NCBI GenBank assembly: GCA_020444005.1
Contig: JAHLLU010000120.1
Coordinates: forward strand, 1 to 6,622
Direction: 5' to 3'
DNA: 6,622 nt
From: an archaeon
GTDB lineage: Archaea; Thermoproteota; Bathyarchaeia; TCS64
Position 1 is the first letter of the stretch. Each line of letters opens with the position of its first letter. The translations under genes and the position numbers were made by a program. The notes below the pieces were generated by a model. The model was not told the DNA's origin. It saw nothing but the letters and a program-made list of their open reading frames with translations, and ran no database searches. Shown here in pieces: positions 5,221 through 6,622 of this stretch.

Positions 5221-6333
5221 ATGGATATACCAGCAGATACAACTGATACACTACGAAACCTCATACTAGAGTCTGAGCTAGAACTCAGCAAATCAGGTAT
5301 ATCCGTAATAGACGAAAAAGAAAACATAGTATACTGGAACAAAAGATTCCTAGAAATCTGGAACCTCAAAGAAAAAGACGTCGCAAACAAACCACGAAAA
5401 AACGCGGTAAAAAAGATACTAGACCTACTGGAAAACCCGGAATCATTCCAAAATACACTAGATAGAGCCTACAAGAACAAGGACTTTGAGAGCACAGATA
5501 TCATCCACTTCAAAGACGGCAAAATAATCGAGCGCAGAACCGTCCCCCTCAAAAAAGATGACAAGTACTTTGGACGAATCTGGTACTTTGCGGACATAAC
5601 TCAGCAAACCAGACGCGAAAAAGAGATGGAATCCTACACAAGCCAACTCCAACGCATGGTAAGCAACAGAACACAAGAACTAATTGAAGCCGAGAAGATG
5701 GCGGCATCAGGCAGCCTAGCAAGCGAGATAGCACACGACCTACGCAGCCCACTCCAATCCATCAGAAACGCTACCTATATGATGAAAAAAGACCCCGAGA
5801 AGTTCGAGGTAGGCTTGGAACTCATAGAAAAATCTGTGGTCAGAAGCCTAGAAATGCTGGAATCAATGCGAAGCAGCACAAGACAACTAGAGCCCAAACT
5901 CAGACGCACAGACCTAAACAAGATAATCAAGGAAAGCGTCGAGGAACTACCACACCCAGCAAACATCACAATACAGCTTGAGCTAGATGACGCAATAGAG
6001 GCGTGGATCGACGGCTCCCAGATAAGAAGAGTCTTTGACAACCTACTTCTGAACGCGGTGGAGGCAATGCCCAACGGTGGATTGATCACCATCACAAAAC
6101 AAAGAGACGACAAGAAATTCATCATCCAGATAAGCGACACAGGCGTAGGCATACCCGAAGAAGTATTACCTAATCTATTTGAGCGGAAATTCTACACCAC
6201 CAAACCCTACGGACTCGGACTAGGACTCAGTTATTGTAAACGTACCATTGAGAGCCACGGCGGCGCATTAATGGTAGACAGTGTTCTAGGAAAGGGAACA
6301 GTATTCACGTTGGAGCTACCCCGAATAAGCTAA
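5221..6333 (+). CDS. Soluble PAS-domain sensor histidine kinase
   Basis: A complete 370-residue kinase. Residues about 20-127 form a PAS sensor domain (SGISVIDEKENIVYWNKRF, ending in RIWYFADITQQ). Residues 128-165 are a coiled-coil linker. The HisKA helix carries the phospho-acceptor His172 in EIAHDLRSPLQSI. The catalytic ATPase domain shows the N box (VFDNLLLNAVEAM, Asn274 and Asn278), the G1 box (SDTGVGIP, Asp306), an F box (LFERKFYTTK) and the G2 box (GLGLGLSYC). It should autophosphorylate on His172 and pass the phosphate to a response-regulator aspartate. There is no membrane helix, so it senses an internal signal through PAS, perhaps redox state or a small ligand. No receiver domain is fused to it or encoded nearby. 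The upstream neighbour is the winged-helix protein, whose N-terminal part shares LRNLIL with residues 11-16 here. The stop codon overlaps the convergent gene's stop by four bases. Confidence 0.94.
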   Translation: MDIPADTTDTLRNLILESELELSKSGISVIDEKENIVYWNKRFLEIWNLKEKDVANKPRKNAVKKILDLLENPESFQNTLDRAYKNKDFESTDIIHFKDGKIIERRTVPLKKDDKYFGRIWYFADITQQTRREKEMESYTSQLQRMVSNRTQELIEAEKMAASGSLASEIAHDLRSPLQSIRNATYMMKKDPEKFEVGLELIEKSVVRSLEMLESMRSSTRQLEPKLRRTDLNKIIKESVEELPHPANITIQLELDDAIEAWIDGSQIRRVFDNLLLNAVEAMPNGGLITITKQRDDKKFIIQISDTGVGIPEEVLPNLFERKFYTTKPYGLGLGLSYCKRTIESHGGALMVDSVLGKGTVFTLELPRIS

Positions 6334-6622
6334 CGATATTCTTCTGGAATATCCTCACCCTGCATCAAACGCTCAATCATGGCATCGATCTCCTCTATAA
6401 CCTTCTTGCGATCAACCTTACCCAGCAACGTAAGAGGCAACGAGTCTCGGAACAGGATCTTTGTAGGAACCTCGTACTCCTCAAGATGCTCTCTACAGAG
6501 CGCTAGAAGCTTCTTCTCAAGACTAGCCCAATCAACACCTTCCCTAGGCACCACGATAGCTCGTATATCGGTGTTACATCGGAGAGGATCAGGCACACCA
6601 AAAGCCACAGCATGAACCACAT
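6330..6622 (-). CDS. AMP-forming acyl-CoA ligase/synthetase, C-terminal domain (5' part beyond window)
   Basis: Only the last 97 codons or so are in the window; the frame is open to the right edge and the GTG at 6618-6620 is internal. The segment is the mobile C-terminal domain of the AMP-binding (ANL) superfamily. It begins with the VVHAVAFGVPDPLRC strand region and the DIRAIVVPREG stretch, then a helix (about 30-49), YEVPTKILFRDSLPLT, and the A10 motif LLGKVDRKKV, whose first lysine orients substrates for adenylation. The tail after A10 is about 27 residues and ends in EDIPEEYR. Members of this group activate a carboxylic acid with ATP and join it to coenzyme A; the PLTLLGKVDRK form fits long- or medium-chain fatty acid CoA ligases, but the substrate pocket lies outside the window. 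It converges with the kinase gene. Confidence 0.9.
   Translation of the reverse strand, partial: VVHAVAFGVPDPLRCNTDIRAIVVPREGVDWASLEKKLLALCREHLEEYEVPTKILFRDSLPLTLLGKVDRKKVIEEIDAMIERLMQGEDIPEEYR

Noticed and set aside
5775..6152. Minus-strand open frame inside the histidine kinase gene
   Set aside because: Serine-rich antisense shadow of conserved kinase boxes.
1..6622. tRNA, rRNA, CRISPR array, insertion sequence or attachment site
   Set aside because: No cloverleaf-like segment, repeat-spacer array, transposase or flanking duplications were seen. The gaps between genes are all about 100 bases or less and are explained by promoters and T-runs.

Overview
The window looks archaeal. Nearly every gene is preceded by an A/T-rich TATA-like box centred about 26 bases before a predicted transcript start that lies 0-12 bases from the start codon. 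Shine-Dalgarno sequences are mostly absent and TTG starts are common. The gene content agrees: an ATP-dependent DNA ligase, an AbrB-PIN toxin-antitoxin pair and a small winged-helix regulator. I cannot name the lineage from the sequence. The bacterial-type metabolic genes (GTP cyclohydrolase II, an AbgB-like peptidase, an acyl-CoA ligase) would fit a metabolically mixed archaeon, but that is inference.

Layout. The 3' part of a DNA ligase gene enters from the left (+) and ends overlapping the tail of a minus-strand gene. Four minus-strand genes then fill about 563-3965. In transcription order they are ribA-type GTP cyclohydrolase II, a RibU-like ECF transporter S component, an AbgB-like M20 peptidase, and a small membrane protein of unknown function. 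They are separated by about 50-base gaps, each with its own TATA-like box, so they look like a co-directional series rather than one strict operon. A divergent 90-base spacer separates ribA from a plus-strand AbrB/PIN module whose two genes overlap by 32 bases. Next comes a small winged-helix regulator whose reading frame appears broken near its 5' end, then a complete soluble PAS-histidine kinase. The kinase gene converges on the 3' end of an acyl-CoA ligase/synthetase gene (-) that runs off the right edge.

How the genes may work together. RibA makes the first riboflavin intermediate from GTP, and the neighbouring S component resembles riboflavin importers, so this pair may balance synthesis and uptake of the vitamin. 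The two promoters share the octamer GTGGATAA, which may be a common regulatory site. The AbgB-like enzyme probably cleaves an acyl/aryl-amino acid amide and may or may not be linked. The AbrB-PIN pair is a self-contained module. The winged-helix protein and the histidine kinase are adjacent and share the short N-terminal string LRNLIL, but no receiver-domain response regulator is visible.

I see no rRNA, tRNA, CRISPR array, insertion sequence or replication origin. The most interesting points are the probable frameshift and operator-like inverted repeat at the winged-helix gene, the four-cysteine N-terminal extension on GTP cyclohydrolase II, and the shared promoter octamer.
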